Positions 17,157-26,182 of a stretch of 63,399 bases of DNA are shown here, one piece after another (positions within the stretch are counted from its first letter, which is position 1; each line of letters starts with the position of its first letter). Location: assembly GCA_021730945.1 (NCBI GenBank), contig JAKFYH010000031.1, forward strand, positions 1-63,399, written 5' to 3'. Position numbers and translations under genes: made by a program. Origin of the DNA: Acidobacteriota bacterium. GTDB lineage: Bacteria > Acidobacteriota > Vicinamibacteria > Vicinamibacterales > UBA2999. The notes beneath the pieces were generated by a model that saw only the letters and a list, made by a program, of their open reading frames with translations, made no database searches and was not told where the DNA came from.

Positions 17157-17848
17157 GCCACCGTCCAGGTATCGATGAACCGGGACAACTGCTCGACCGC
17201 CGCGAGATAGGCCGGGAACACGCGAGCCGCGTCGACGCTTGATGCCGAGGTGCCCGTGAGCGCGAGCACGTCGCCGACCACTCGTGGGTCCAGCCCGGCT
17301 CGCTGTCCGGCAAATGTTCCCAGGTCGGCATGACTGGCGGCGGCGTGGCCGTCCAGCCGCGCCAGGCGGCTCAAGAGCTGCGCGAAGGCCGGCGCCGAGT
17401 CGGCCACCAGCGCAGCGACCGCGGCCGGCCGCGCGCCGCACTCAACATAGTTTTCGCGCAGGTGCAGCAGGTGACTCTTCACCCGCACTTCGCAGGCACG
17501 GCGCAGGTCGTCGGCCTGGATCGACAGCCCGGCGAATGGGTCAGTCCCGAAGATGGTCCGATGCGAGTCGATGATCTCGCCGTACTCGATCGGAAACGCA
17601 TCGAGCGAGCCGGCGAACTCGTCCTTCGTCAGCAGCAGCGGCGTGGCGCTGCCGGCGCGGTGCCACGCCGAGGCGCGTGCCGCGCAGGCACCGAGGTCCG
17701 CCGCGGTGAGCGTGCGCACCAGCGCCAGGTTGGCCAGCGGCTCCGCATGTGGAGGACCGAATGCGACAAAGGCCTCAAGGCGGTCACCAAAGATGCGTTG
17801 CAGATCGTGAAGGGTTGCGGCGAGTGGGCCGCCGTCAGAACTGTCCAT
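17153..17848 (-). CDS. Nucleotidyltransferase-like protein
   Basis: A 231-residue protein resembling bacterial nucleotidyltransferase-superfamily proteins: DRLEAFVAFGP near residue 22 is a weak match to the first strand of the fold, and the helical C-terminal part holds LRRACEVRVKSHLLHLRENYVECG. The canonical GSx(10)DxD signature is not evident, so it may be catalytically inactive. It begins at the ATG at 17848; the frame further upstream is antisense to yvcK. It couples by GTGA to the TPM gene and forms one operon with TPM and LemA. Confidence 0.6.
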   Translation of the reverse strand: MDSSDGGPLAATLHDLQRIFGDRLEAFVAFGPPHAEPLANLALVRTLTAADLGACAARASAWHRAGSATPLLLTKDEFAGSLDAFPIEYGEIIDSHRTIFGTDPFAGLSIQADDLRRACEVRVKSHLLHLRENYVECGARPAAVAALVADSAPAFAQLLSRLARLDGHAAASHADLGTFAGQRAGLDPRVVGDVLALTGTSASSVDAARVFPAYLAAVEQLSRFIDTWTVA

Positions 17849-17888
17849 CTCTTGTAGAATACGACTCTTCCGGGTCACCTGTTCGAAT

Positions 17889-18854
17889 ATGCGCCTGCGC
17901 GAGATTAATCTGGGATGTTTTGGTGGCGGCACCGGCCTGCCGAGTTTGCTTGGCGGCCTCAAGCGCAACCCCTGGCTGCGCCTGAATGCCGTCGTCACGA
18001 TGTTCGACTCGGGCGGCAGCTCCGGCCAGTTGCGCGACGAACTGGGTGTGTTGCCGCCGGGCGACGTCCTGCGCTGCGCGCTGGCGCTGTCGCGCAATGA
18101 AGGCGAGGCGCGCCGCGTGCTGTTGGCGCGGCTGCCGACGCTCGAACACGCGCGGCTCAGCGGACACACCGGGGGCAACCTGCTGCTGTCGATGATGGAG
18201 CGCTACAGTGGCGACTTCCTGGCGGCGGTCGACGGGCTGCGCGCGCTGCTCGGCTGCCGCGGCCACGTGTGGCCGGTGAGTGTTGAGCAGGCCACCCTGT
18301 GCGCCGAGTACGCCGACGGCGCGGTGACCCGTGGGGAAGTGGAAGTGGACCAGGGACACGCCCGCGGCCACCACGTCACCCGCGTATGGCTGGAGCCGCC
18401 GGCGCGGATTCACGCCGGCGTCCAGGCGGCCATCGGCCGCTTCGACGCCGTGGTGATCGGGCCGGGCAGTTTCTTTACCAGCCTGCTGCCGACCTTGCTG
18501 GTCGACGGCGTCGCCGATGTGCTGGCCGGCGTCAAGGGTCCGATCGTGCTGGTGACCAATCTGCTCACCGAGGGCGAGGGCATGAACGGTTTTACCGCCG
18601 CGGACGAAGCGTCGTGGGTGAGCCGGACCATCGGCCGGCCGGTGGATGTGATCATCGCCAATGAAGGCGCGCCTTCGACCGACGCCCTCGCGAAGTATGC
18701 CGCCGAGCACAAGCATCCGCTGGCCCTCGGCCAGCCGGTGGCCGGCGTCGAGGTCGTCACGGGTGAATTCTGGCGTTCGGAGATTGCGCGTCACGACCGC
18801 CAGCGGCTGTCGTACGCGGTGTGGTCGGTGCTGTCACGGAGGCTGCTGGCATGA
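17889..18854 (+). CDS. yvcK: YvcK-family gluconeogenesis factor
   Basis: A 321-residue CofD-like/YvcK protein. It shows the dinucleotide-binding start LGCFGGGTGLPSLLGGL, then MFDSGGSSGQLRDELG and SGHTGGNLLLSMM, AVVIGPGSFFTSLLPTLLV, and VTNLLTEGEGMNGF, all hallmarks of the family. YvcK proteins bind UDP-sugars and adjust cell-wall and carbon metabolism. The usual neighbours rapZ and whiA are missing here; instead the stop overlaps the ATG of an M20 gene (ATGA). It is divergent from the nucleotidyltransferase gene across 40 bp. Confidence 0.92.
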   Translation: MRLREINLGCFGGGTGLPSLLGGLKRNPWLRLNAVVTMFDSGGSSGQLRDELGVLPPGDVLRCALALSRNEGEARRVLLARLPTLEHARLSGHTGGNLLLSMMERYSGDFLAAVDGLRALLGCRGHVWPVSVEQATLCAEYADGAVTRGEVEVDQGHARGHHVTRVWLEPPARIHAGVQAAIGRFDAVVIGPGSFFTSLLPTLLVDGVADVLAGVKGPIVLVTNLLTEGEGMNGFTAADEASWVSRTIGRPVDVIIANEGAPSTDALAKYAAEHKHPLALGQPVAGVEVVTGEFWRSEIARHDRQRLSYAVWSVLSRRLLA

Positions 18855-20350
18855 AGGCTTGGGAGTTGAAAGTTGAAGGTTGGCAGTTGAAAGTTTCAGT
18901 GGGAGTTTCAGTGGGAGTTTCAGTTTTAGTTGCCAGTTTCTTCGTCGCGTCGTTGCTGGTGCCGGTGCCGGTGCGGGCGCAGGGCATGGATGCCAACGCC
19001 GTGCTGGCGTCCATCGATCAGAAGGGCGGGGTCTATCGTGACGTAGCCCAGCAGATCTGGTCGTTCGCCGAGGTCGGCTACCAGGAGACCCGCAGCAGCG
19101 CCCTGCTGCAGGAACAACTGAAGGCCGCCGGCTTCACCGTCACGGCCGGCGTCGCCGAGATCCCGACCGCCTTCACCGCCACCTGGGGATCGGGCCAGCC
19201 GGTGATTGGCATCATCGGCGAGTTCGACGCACTGCCCGGCCTGTCACAGGCTGCCGAAGCCGGTCGTCGCGCCCTCGTCCCGGACGGCGCCGGCCACGGT
19301 TGCGGCCACCACCTGTTTGGCACCGCCGCGACCGCGTCGGCGATTGCCGTCAAGGAGTGGCTGATTGCCAACAAGCGTTCCGGCACCTTGCGCTTCTATG
19401 GCACGCCGGCCGAAGAAGGCGGGGCCGGCAAGGTCTACATGCTGCGGGCCGGACTGTTCGACGATGTCGATGCGGTGGTGACGATGCATCCGGGCGACCG
19501 TAATGCGTCCAGCGCGTCGAGTACCCTGGCGAACATCACCGGTAAGTTCCGGTTCCGCGGTCTTTCGGCGCACGCGTCCACTGCGCCCGACCGCGGCCGC
19601 TCCGCGCTCGACGGCGTCGAAGCCATGAATGCCATGGTCAACCTGATGCGCGAGCATGTGCCCTCGGACGCGCGCATCCACTACGTGATTACCAACGGCG
19701 GCCGCGCCCCCAACGTCGTCCCCGATTTCGCCGAGTCGTATTACTACGCGCGCCACAACGACATGCGCGTGCTCGAGGGCATCTGGGAGCGGATCACCAA
19801 TGCCGCCCGTGGCGCCGCGCTCGGCACCGGCACCACCATGGAGCTGGAACTGACCGGCGCGGTGTGGAACGTGCTGCCCAACAGCTACCTGGTGGGCCTG
19901 ATGCAGGAGAACCTGCGCAAGGTCGGCGGCTATGAGTACACGCCTGCCGAACTGCAGTTCGCGCAGGAGATCCGCAAGTCGCTTGATGGCACCCTGCCGC
20001 CGATTGACAGCGCCAACGCGGTGTTCGCGCCGGAAGGCGGCATCGGCAGTGCGTCCACCGACCTGGGCGACGTCAGTTGGCGCGTTCCCACCGTGCAGGT
20101 GACCGCGGCGACCTGGGTGCCCGGCACGCCGGCACACAGCTGGCAGGCGGTGGCGGCCGGCGGCATGTCGATTGGCGCCAAGGGCATGATGGTGGCAGCC
20201 AAGGCGATGACGTTGATGGCAATGGATCTGTTCTCGGAGCCGGCGCACCTGGCCAAGGCGCGTGCCGAGTTCGACCAGCGGCGTGGACCCAACTTCAAGT
20301 ACACGACCCGCCTGGCCGATCGCAAGCCGGCGCTCGACTATCGGAAATAG
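18851..20350 (+). CDS. Secreted M20-family amidohydrolase, third paralog
   Basis: A 499-residue M20 enzyme, more distant from the tandem pair at 2452 and 4152. Metal-site motifs are GAGHGCGHH, FYGTPAEEGGAG, HPGDRNAS and PGTPAHSW; the dimerisation domain carries SAHASTAPDRGRSALDGVEAM. It starts at the ATG at 18851, overlapping the yvcK stop. The N-terminal leader is odd: basic residues, then VSVGVSVGVSVLV encoded by a 12-bp tandem repeat, then a cleavable-looking end at VRAQG. The enzyme is probably periplasmic; its substrate is unknown. Confidence 0.88.
   Translation: MKAWELKVEGWQLKVSVGVSVGVSVLVASFFVASLLVPVPVRAQGMDANAVLASIDQKGGVYRDVAQQIWSFAEVGYQETRSSALLQEQLKAAGFTVTAGVAEIPTAFTATWGSGQPVIGIIGEFDALPGLSQAAEAGRRALVPDGAGHGCGHHLFGTAATASAIAVKEWLIANKRSGTLRFYGTPAEEGGAGKVYMLRAGLFDDVDAVVTMHPGDRNASSASSTLANITGKFRFRGLSAHASTAPDRGRSALDGVEAMNAMVNLMREHVPSDARIHYVITNGGRAPNVVPDFAESYYYARHNDMRVLEGIWERITNAARGAALGTGTTMELELTGAVWNVLPNSYLVGLMQENLRKVGGYEYTPAELQFAQEIRKSLDGTLPPIDSANAVFAPEGGIGSASTDLGDVSWRVPTVQVTAATWVPGTPAHSWQAVAAGGMSIGAKGMMVAAKAMTLMAMDLFSEPAHLAKARAEFDQRRGPNFKYTTRLADRKPALDYRK
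18893..18924 (+). repeat. 12-bp tandem repeat inside a signal peptide
   Basis: GTTTCAGTGGGA is present twice (18893-18904 and 18905-18916) followed by GTTTCAGT (18917-18924). Upstream GTTGAAAGTTGAAGGTTGG is also repetitive. The repeats code for the hydrophobic core of the M20 signal peptide. Confidence 0.75.
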
Positions 20351-20364
20351 AAAACAATGGAGAC

Positions 20365-20409
20365 AACGAGATCAGGAAAATTTGATCTTCTGGACTCCTG
20401 AACTCCTGT
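20365..20409. repeat. Hairpin-type repeat before the kinase gene
   Basis: AACGAGATCAGGAAAA, then TTTGATCT (a short AGATCA/TGATCT stem) and two CTCCTG-containing words follow in the leader of the kinase gene. The wording matches the AGGAGATCAGGAG hairpin family, here degenerate. Confidence 0.45.
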
Positions 20410-20416
20410 TAAGGCC

Positions 20417-23041
20417 TTGAGTTTGTCGATCCCACGCGGAACGCGAATCGGAACCTATGAGATTGTCGGGCTGCTCGGTACCGGCGGCATGGGCGAGGTG
20501 TATCGCGCCCATGACCCGCGGCTGGGGCGCGATGTTGCGATCAAGATCCTCGCCAGCCGGGTCGCCGAGGATCCGGTGCTGCTCGCGCGCATCGAGCGCG
20601 AGGCGCGGGTGTTGGCGTCGCTGAACCACCACGCCATTGCCACCATCCACGGCGTCGAAGACTGGCAGGGCTCGCCGGCCATCGTGATGGAGCTGATCGA
20701 GGGCGAGACCCTGGCGGTGCGCCTGTTCGATGGCAAGCTGCCGCCCGATGAAGTCGTGCGCATTGCCCGGCAGATCGCCGAGGCATTATGCGCCGCGCAC
20801 GACCGTGGCATCGTCCACCGCGATCTCAAACCCGCCAACATTCACCTGCGGCCCGATGGCGCCGTCAAGGTGCTCGACTTCGGCCTCGCCAAGTCGGTGG
20901 TGGTGGAAGGCACCGACCCCGACCCCCGGCTCTCGCAGAGCGTGACGGCGACTGGGTCGATCATGGGCACGGCGCCGTACATGAGCCCGGAGCAGGCGCG
21001 CGGCCACGAGGTGGATCGACGCACCGACATCTGGGCGTTCGGCTGCACCCTGTACGAGATGTTGACCGGCACACGGGCGTTTTCCGGCGACACGCCGGCC
21101 GACACCGTCGTGGCCATCCTGAGCACGACGCCGGATTTCAGCCGGCTGCCGGCCGACACACCGCCGGGGTTGCGTGCGCTCATCGAACGCTGCCTGCAAC
21201 GTGACATCCGTCAGCGCTTGCGCGACCTGGGCGACGCCAGTTTCGACTACGGCGCGACTAACGGCGCGTTCGTCGGCGCGATCAAGCTGGCTCGCCGCCG
21301 CAACCTGGGGCGGGTGCTGCTGGTGGCGGTGCCGGTGGTGATGGCCATGGGCCTGGCCGGCTCGGTGTTGTATTTCGCAAGCGGTCGCGACCAGGCGCCG
21401 CTGCGCAAGTTTGAAGTGTCGGTCGATGGTCTCGGCGATCAGCCGGGCACCTTTACCGCCGAGTCTGGCCCCGGCGCCGGCGTGGTGATTTCGCCCGATG
21501 GCCGGCGGATCGTCTATCCGGCCGCCGGCCGGTTGTGGGTGCGCGAGTTGAGCGAGCTGACCTCGCGCGCGCTCGAAGGCACCGACCAGGCGGCGGCGCC
21601 GAGCTGGTCGCCCGACAGCCTGTGGGTCGCCTACGCGGTCGGCGATCGCCTCTTCAAGTCGCCAGTGTCTGGCGGCGTCGCGATCCCGCTGGCCATGGTG
21701 CCCGGCGGATTTGCCGAGGCCGGCGGCATCGCCTGGTCCAGTGACGGGAATCTGGTCTACACCACCGGCAATGGCGGTGTCTGGACGGTCGCGGAAACCG
21801 GCGGCGTGCCTGCCATGGTCGTCGACATCGAGCCGGGTGTGCGCGACTACCACGACGCGACGATGGCCGGTGGCCTGCCGATGATCGTGACGCACTACAC
21901 CAACAGCCAGTTCTCGATCGATCGCCTGGACGGGAGCCGGCGGGAGGTGCTGTTCGGTCCGGTTCCGCAGGTGATCCGGCATGCCGCGTACTCTCGCGGC
22001 GGACACCTGGTCTACCAGCAAGTGAACTCCAGTCCTGGCGTGTGGGCCGTGCCGGTCGAACCGCGAACGTTACGGGCTCGCGGCGAGCCGTTTTTGGTGG
22101 CGGCCGGCGGCCTGCGGCCGAGCGTGGCGGCCGATGGCACGCTGGTGTATGTGACCGACGAAAACTGGGGCCGCGTGCAACTGAGCTTCGTCGACCGGAC
22201 CGGCCAGATTCAGTCGAACGTCGGCGATGCCCGCGTCGGCATCCGGCATCCCGCCCTGTCGCCCACCGGCGATCGCATCGTCATGACCGCCCCGAGCGGT
22301 GCCGGCGATGATTTGTTCATGATCGATGTCGCCCGCGGGTCGACGATGCAGGTGACCAGCGCCGGCGTGCGCGGCGACCCGGCGTGGGATCCGACCGGCA
22401 CCCGCATCGCCTTCAGTTGCGGCGCCACCGGTCGCGATGGCGGTGTGTGCCTGACCAACGCCGACGGGTCGGGCGAGGCTGCGGTCGTGATTCCGGGCGC
22501 GAGTCAGCCCAGCTTTGCGCCCGACGGCCGGCACCTGGCGTACCTGTTGCTCGATCCCACGACCCGCACCGACCTCTGGACGTCGCCGATCGACCGGTCA
22601 TCGCCGGCGACCTTGATCCGGCAGACGCCGGCGTTTGACTTCGGCCCTCACGTATCGCCCGACGGCCGGTTCGTCGCCTACTCGTCCAGTGAGTCGGGCA
22701 AGCCGGAGGTGTATGTCGCCGACTATCCGGCGCCGCGACGCCGCTGGCAGGTATCGACCGCCTCCGGCGGGGAAGTGCGGTGGAACCCGCGCGGTGGTGA
22801 GGTGTTCTACCTGGATGCCACTGGCAACCTGATGGGGGCGGCCTTCGACGGGGCCAACCAGCCCGGCACTCCGGCGACGCTGTTTTCCGAGTCGGTGGCC
22901 CGGGCGCACTTGTCGCTCGGCTACGCGCCGGCGGCCGACGGCTTGCAATTCCTGGTCGTGCGCGACATCGATCGCGGCAACATTCACCCCCGCATCACGG
23001 TGGTCGAGAACTGGTTCGCGGAGTTTTCACCTAAGCAGTAG
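20417..23041 (+). CDS. Ser/Thr protein kinase with beta-propeller sensor
   Basis: An 874-residue receptor kinase. The Hanks kinase domain (about residues 12-280) is complete: GTGGMGEVY, AIKIL lysine, HRDLKPANIHL, DFGLAKS and MSPEQARG. One membrane helix (about 297-318, VLLVAVPVVMAMGLAGSVLYF) leads to an extracytoplasmic part with repeated SPDG/SPTGDRI/APDGRHLAY motifs, fitting a PD40/TolB-like propeller. The start is either TTG 20417 or TTG 20423; the latter has better spacing (8 nt) to AAGG. It is convergent with DUF5995, their ends overlapping by 11 nt. It is probably an environmental sensor kinase. Confidence 0.92.
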   Translation: MSLSIPRGTRIGTYEIVGLLGTGGMGEVYRAHDPRLGRDVAIKILASRVAEDPVLLARIEREARVLASLNHHAIATIHGVEDWQGSPAIVMELIEGETLAVRLFDGKLPPDEVVRIARQIAEALCAAHDRGIVHRDLKPANIHLRPDGAVKVLDFGLAKSVVVEGTDPDPRLSQSVTATGSIMGTAPYMSPEQARGHEVDRRTDIWAFGCTLYEMLTGTRAFSGDTPADTVVAILSTTPDFSRLPADTPPGLRALIERCLQRDIRQRLRDLGDASFDYGATNGAFVGAIKLARRRNLGRVLLVAVPVVMAMGLAGSVLYFASGRDQAPLRKFEVSVDGLGDQPGTFTAESGPGAGVVISPDGRRIVYPAAGRLWVRELSELTSRALEGTDQAAAPSWSPDSLWVAYAVGDRLFKSPVSGGVAIPLAMVPGGFAEAGGIAWSSDGNLVYTTGNGGVWTVAETGGVPAMVVDIEPGVRDYHDATMAGGLPMIVTHYTNSQFSIDRLDGSRREVLFGPVPQVIRHAAYSRGGHLVYQQVNSSPGVWAVPVEPRTLRARGEPFLVAAGGLRPSVAADGTLVYVTDENWGRVQLSFVDRTGQIQSNVGDARVGIRHPALSPTGDRIVMTAPSGAGDDLFMIDVARGSTMQVTSAGVRGDPAWDPTGTRIAFSCGATGRDGGVCLTNADGSGEAAVVIPGASQPSFAPDGRHLAYLLLDPTTRTDLWTSPIDRSSPATLIRQTPAFDFGPHVSPDGRFVAYSSSESGKPEVYVADYPAPRRRWQVSTASGGEVRWNPRGGEVFYLDATGNLMGAAFDGANQPGTPATLFSESVARAHLSLGYAPAADGLQFLVVRDIDRGNIHPRITVVENWFAEFSPKQ

Positions 23042-23780
23042 CCGCGGCCTGGCACAACACACGCAAGTTCTCGCGCACGTCGTCGCTCTCCCGGCGCTTG
23101 ATCAGATGCGCGATGGGATCGTTCTTCAGCATTTCAGCGATCACCAGGGCCTCGGCATCGCGATGGCCAATGGCGATGGATTGTTGGCCCAGATCCATCA
23201 CGGCCAATTGGCTGGCAAACGCCCAGGACGAGGCGCGGCCCTCGTCGAGGCCGCGGTTGATCAACTTGTCCTTCAGCGGGCCGATCGTGTGGTCGAGCAG
23301 CGCGGTGGTGGGTGACAGACGGTCGAGTTCGGCGTCGATCACCGGCATGAGCCCGAGGATGATGCCGTTGATCTTGTTGAAGTCCTGCTGCAGGCCGGCC
23401 AGGGCGGCGCCCGGGCATGTGCGCGCGGCGGCGACACCGAGATCGATCATGATGTGTGGATTGATCCCGATTAGCAGGTGCTGGAGGATGGTGTAGCGAT
23501 CGGTGGTGGCGGCTTCGTAGGCTTGCAGCCACGACTGCCCGTGCAACTCGCCGGCCAAGTACTGGGTGCGGGTGTCAAGATAGCGGTTGGCGAAGGTGAC
23601 ATCGAGGGCCTCCATACGCGCGGCATCGTCGAAGACGCCGGCGCGAATGGCATCGCGCACCGCCATCGTCATGCGCTTGTAGAGCGCCGCGAAGTAACCC
23701 AGCCGTGACCCCTGGGCCATGCACTGGTCAATAATGTCCTGCAGTTGATCGATGACGCCGTCAATGTTGGTGGCTGACAC
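23031..23780 (-). CDS. DUF5995 family protein
   Basis: A 249-residue, largely helical cytoplasmic protein with GSRLGYFAALYKRMTMAVRDAI, ANRYLDTRTQYLAGE, HLLIGINPHIMIDLGVAAA and FNKINGIILGLMP, matching the DUF5995 family. No signal peptide or membrane segment is seen. The start is GTG at 23780. The function is unknown. It lies back to back with the MpaB-like oxygenase gene (24 bp between starts), so the two probably share a divergent control region and may act together. Confidence 0.75.
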   Translation of the reverse strand: MSATNIDGVIDQLQDIIDQCMAQGSRLGYFAALYKRMTMAVRDAIRAGVFDDAARMEALDVTFANRYLDTRTQYLAGELHGQSWLQAYEAATTDRYTILQHLLIGINPHIMIDLGVAAARTCPGAALAGLQQDFNKINGIILGLMPVIDAELDRLSPTTALLDHTIGPLKDKLINRGLDEGRASSWAFASQLAVMDLGQQSIAIGHRDAEALVIAEMLKNDPIAHLIKRRESDDVRENLRVLCQAAATA

Positions 23781-23804
23781 GCCGCCATTCTAAGGCCAAC
23801 GCCC

Positions 23805-24998
23805 ATGCCCGTACCCGATTCGTCTGTTGCTCCGCAGGTCCGTTGGTCCGATGCCGTGCTCGACGCCGCCCGCACGCGCGGCGATGCGCTGGCCGACGCG
23901 GCGGTCGCGTCCGTGTTTGCCGCCGGCCAGACCGCCGCTGTCTCGGACCTGATGGGCACCCTGATGCGGAACGACCAGGCGGCGCCGGCGGCGTTGCCGG
24001 CCGTGGTTCGCGATTACCTGGCGCAGACGTCAGGCCTGGTGACCCGTCCTGCCTCGTCGGTCGCCCGCGGCGAGCGCATGTTCGCGCAACACGGCCCTGA
24101 GATCCTGATGCTGTTGTGCTGCTACTCGCTGCCGTCCTCGTATGCCGCTCGTAAGGGCGTTGCGGTCCTGCATCAGACGGCCTACCTGGCCAAGCGGCCG
24201 AACCGCCGGCTCTTCGAGACGGCGCAGATGATCGTGGACGTGATGTCGCCGGGCGGCCTGGATGCCGGCGGCCGCGGGATTCGCACGGCGCAGAAAGTGC
24301 GCTTGATGCATGCTGCCATTCGCCACCTAATCCTGACCAACCCGCATGCGGCCTGGGACCGCCAGGATCTTGGCACACCGATCAATCAGGAGGATCTGCT
24401 CGGTACCCTGATGACTTTCTCGTGGCTGATTCTCGACGGCCTGCGCCGGCAACACATCGCGATCGATCCCGAAGACGAAGCGGCCTATCTTGAGGCGTGG
24501 CTGGCGGTGGGCGAGTTGATGGGCGTGGAGCCGGCGCTGCTGCCGCGGACGGTGGCCGAGGCGGAAGCGCTGACCCAGATCATCGAACGACGCCAGATTG
24601 CGCCCTCGACGGCCGGGTCGGAGATGATGGCGGCGCTGCTGACGATGATGGCCGACAATGTGCCGCGAGCGTTCCGAACCATGCCGGCATCGATGATTCG
24701 CCAGTTCCTGCCCGTCGAGGTTGCGAACTTCCTGGGCGTGCCGAACCATGTGCTCGAACGTGAGCTGCTGGATCTGGCCGAGCGCCTCGTGCATCCGCTC
24801 CAGGTCTTCGCGGAGGTCGAGGCGCGGCGCCACGGCGTGATCCGCGCCTTCAGCGTTCACCTGATGCGCGCGATGATGACCGCCGATCTGGACGGGCGCG
24901 CGACGTTCGCCATGCCGGACACCCTGACCCAGGCCTGGCATCTGGCGCCCGCCGACAGCGAAGAGAGCTTCTGGCGCAAGCTGGCCGAGCGGGCCTAG
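23805..24998 (+). CDS. MpaB/Lcp-like oxygenase (DUF2236)
   Basis: A 397-residue protein of the DUF2236 group, which includes fungal MpaB and bacterial latex-clearing protein Lcp, a b-type haem dioxygenase. The signature RTAQKVRLMHAAIRHL places an Arg, a Lys and His169 where Lcp holds its haem-ligating histidine and nearby basic residues. HGPEILMLLCCYSLPSSYAARKG and INQEDLLGTLMTFSWLILDGL are other family-like stretches. No signal peptide is evident. The substrate is unknown. It is divergent from DUF5995 and convergent with the LigD-like gene. Confidence 0.8.
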   Translation: MPVPDSSVAPQVRWSDAVLDAARTRGDALADAAVASVFAAGQTAAVSDLMGTLMRNDQAAPAALPAVVRDYLAQTSGLVTRPASSVARGERMFAQHGPEILMLLCCYSLPSSYAARKGVAVLHQTAYLAKRPNRRLFETAQMIVDVMSPGGLDAGGRGIRTAQKVRLMHAAIRHLILTNPHAAWDRQDLGTPINQEDLLGTLMTFSWLILDGLRRQHIAIDPEDEAAYLEAWLAVGELMGVEPALLPRTVAEAEALTQIIERRQIAPSTAGSEMMAALLTMMADNVPRAFRTMPASMIRQFLPVEVANFLGVPNHVLERELLDLAERLVHPLQVFAEVEARRHGVIRAFSVHLMRAMMTADLDGRATFAMPDTLTQAWHLAPADSEESFWRKLAERA

Positions 24999-25696
24999 CG
25001 CTTCTTTGCGGCCTTCCTGGCTTTCGTCGGCGCTGTCATGGTCAGCGCGCGTTCGATGATCTTCTTGAACACCTCGCCGGTGTCGCCCGTCTTGGCCGGC
25101 GGGTTGTTCAGCCACAAGTCGGGAGTCTTCCCTTGGAGGATCTCCGCGAAGTCGGCATTGGGCGTCTTGACGCTGAGCGGCGCGAACTCGGCGATGTCGA
25201 GCGGGCCCGACCAGTCGTCCTTGTGTTTGATCAGCAACCAGCTGTTTGGCGCCCCACCAAAGCCGTGGGTCTTGACCAGCACCCACGATCCCTTGAGCTT
25301 GTAGCCGTTCAACCGGAACTTCAGATCGCCCTTGCGGAAGGCGGCGTCGACATCGACCTCCGGTTCCCAGGTGCCAACGTCCCACAGCATGACGATGCCG
25401 GCGCCGTAGCCTTCGGGGATGACGCCTTCGAAGGTGCCGTACTCGATGGGATGGTCTTCGACATGCATCGCCAGCCGCTTGTCGCGCGAGTCGATTGACG
25501 GTCCCTTTGGCACCGCCCACGACAGCAGGACGCCGTTCCATTCCAGCCGCAGGTCGTAGTGGAGATGCGAGGCGAGGTGCTTCTGGACGCAGAAGAACAG
25601 CGGTGCGCCGGCCTTCTTTCGCTTGGGCGACGCATCCCCGGCCGGTTCCGGCGACTTCGTGAAGTCGCGTTTCTTTCGATAGTCGTCCAGTGCCAT
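24995..25696 (-). CDS. Stand-alone LigD-type 3'-phosphoesterase
   Basis: A 233-residue protein homologous to the phosphoesterase domain of LigD, which trims 3'-phosphate or ribonucleotide ends during non-homologous end joining. It contains QKHLASHLHYDLRLEW, the HVEDHPIEYGTFEGVIPEG metal-site stretch, and WVLVKT / WLLIKHKDD. The glycine loop reads PEGYGAG, one residue shorter than the usual PEG-x-YGAG. The tail is basic (TKARKAAKKR). No ligase, polymerase or Ku gene is nearby. Independent PE-domain proteins exist in many bacteria. Confidence 0.87.
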   Translation of the reverse strand: MALDDYRKKRDFTKSPEPAGDASPKRKKAGAPLFFCVQKHLASHLHYDLRLEWNGVLLSWAVPKGPSIDSRDKRLAMHVEDHPIEYGTFEGVIPEGYGAGIVMLWDVGTWEPEVDVDAAFRKGDLKFRLNGYKLKGSWVLVKTHGFGGAPNSWLLIKHKDDWSGPLDIAEFAPLSVKTPNADFAEILQGKTPDLWLNNPPAKTGDTGEVFKKIIERALTMTAPTKARKAAKKR

Positions 25697-25723
25697 GCCA
25701 ATGCCTATTGTCGCCAGATCCGT

Positions 25724-26182
25724 TCAGCCGGCCCGGCCGCCGTCGTGGCCGACCAGTTCGAGGTCCAACCCCCGGAACTGCCGAAACGCCACGTCGGTCG
25801 TCACCAGCCGATGTCCCCCCGCGATCGCGTAGGCCGCCAGGTAGGCGTCCATCCACAACTTGGGTGAGGCGGTGTCACGCACGGCGTACTGCTTCCAGCG
25901 CACGTCGAGGCCGGCCGGTTCCTCGGCGCGAAACACGATGCGATCGTCGGTCAGCAAGGCCTCGTAGGCCTGCCAGGCCTGCCGATTGGTCAACGGCGGG
26001 TTCCCGTACGGGGCGAGTACCGAGGCATTGGTCAGCAGCCTGAGAAAGGCCTGTTGGGTCGCGCGGCAGAACAACGCCTGGCGCGACGCGGTCAGCGAAT
26101 GCAGCCACCGGCGAGCGGCGACATGGTGCACGTGCTTCGAGAGCGCCAGGGCCAGCCAGAGGTTGCTGTCACACAGGATCAC
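25724..26182 (-). CDS. VapC-type PIN-domain toxin
   Basis: A 152-residue PIN-domain RNase toxin. Acidic metal ligands are visible in ILCDSNLWLAL, in KLWMDAYLAAYA and in LVTTDVAFRQF. The GTG start at 26182 overlaps the antitoxin gene by 14 nt. It is thought to act as a sequence-specific endoribonuclease held in check by the upstream antitoxin. Confidence 0.88.
   Translation of the reverse strand: MILCDSNLWLALALSKHVHHVAARRWLHSLTASRQALFCRATQQAFLRLLTNASVLAPYGNPPLTNRQAWQAYEALLTDDRIVFRAEEPAGLDVRWKQYAVRDTASPKLWMDAYLAAYAIAGGHRLVTTDVAFRQFRGLDLELVGHDGGRAG

Noticed and set aside
16365-17441. 358-codon version of the TPM protein
   Set aside because: The extra 95 codons overlap the nucleotidyltransferase-like gene in another frame; the GTGA overlap marks the real start.
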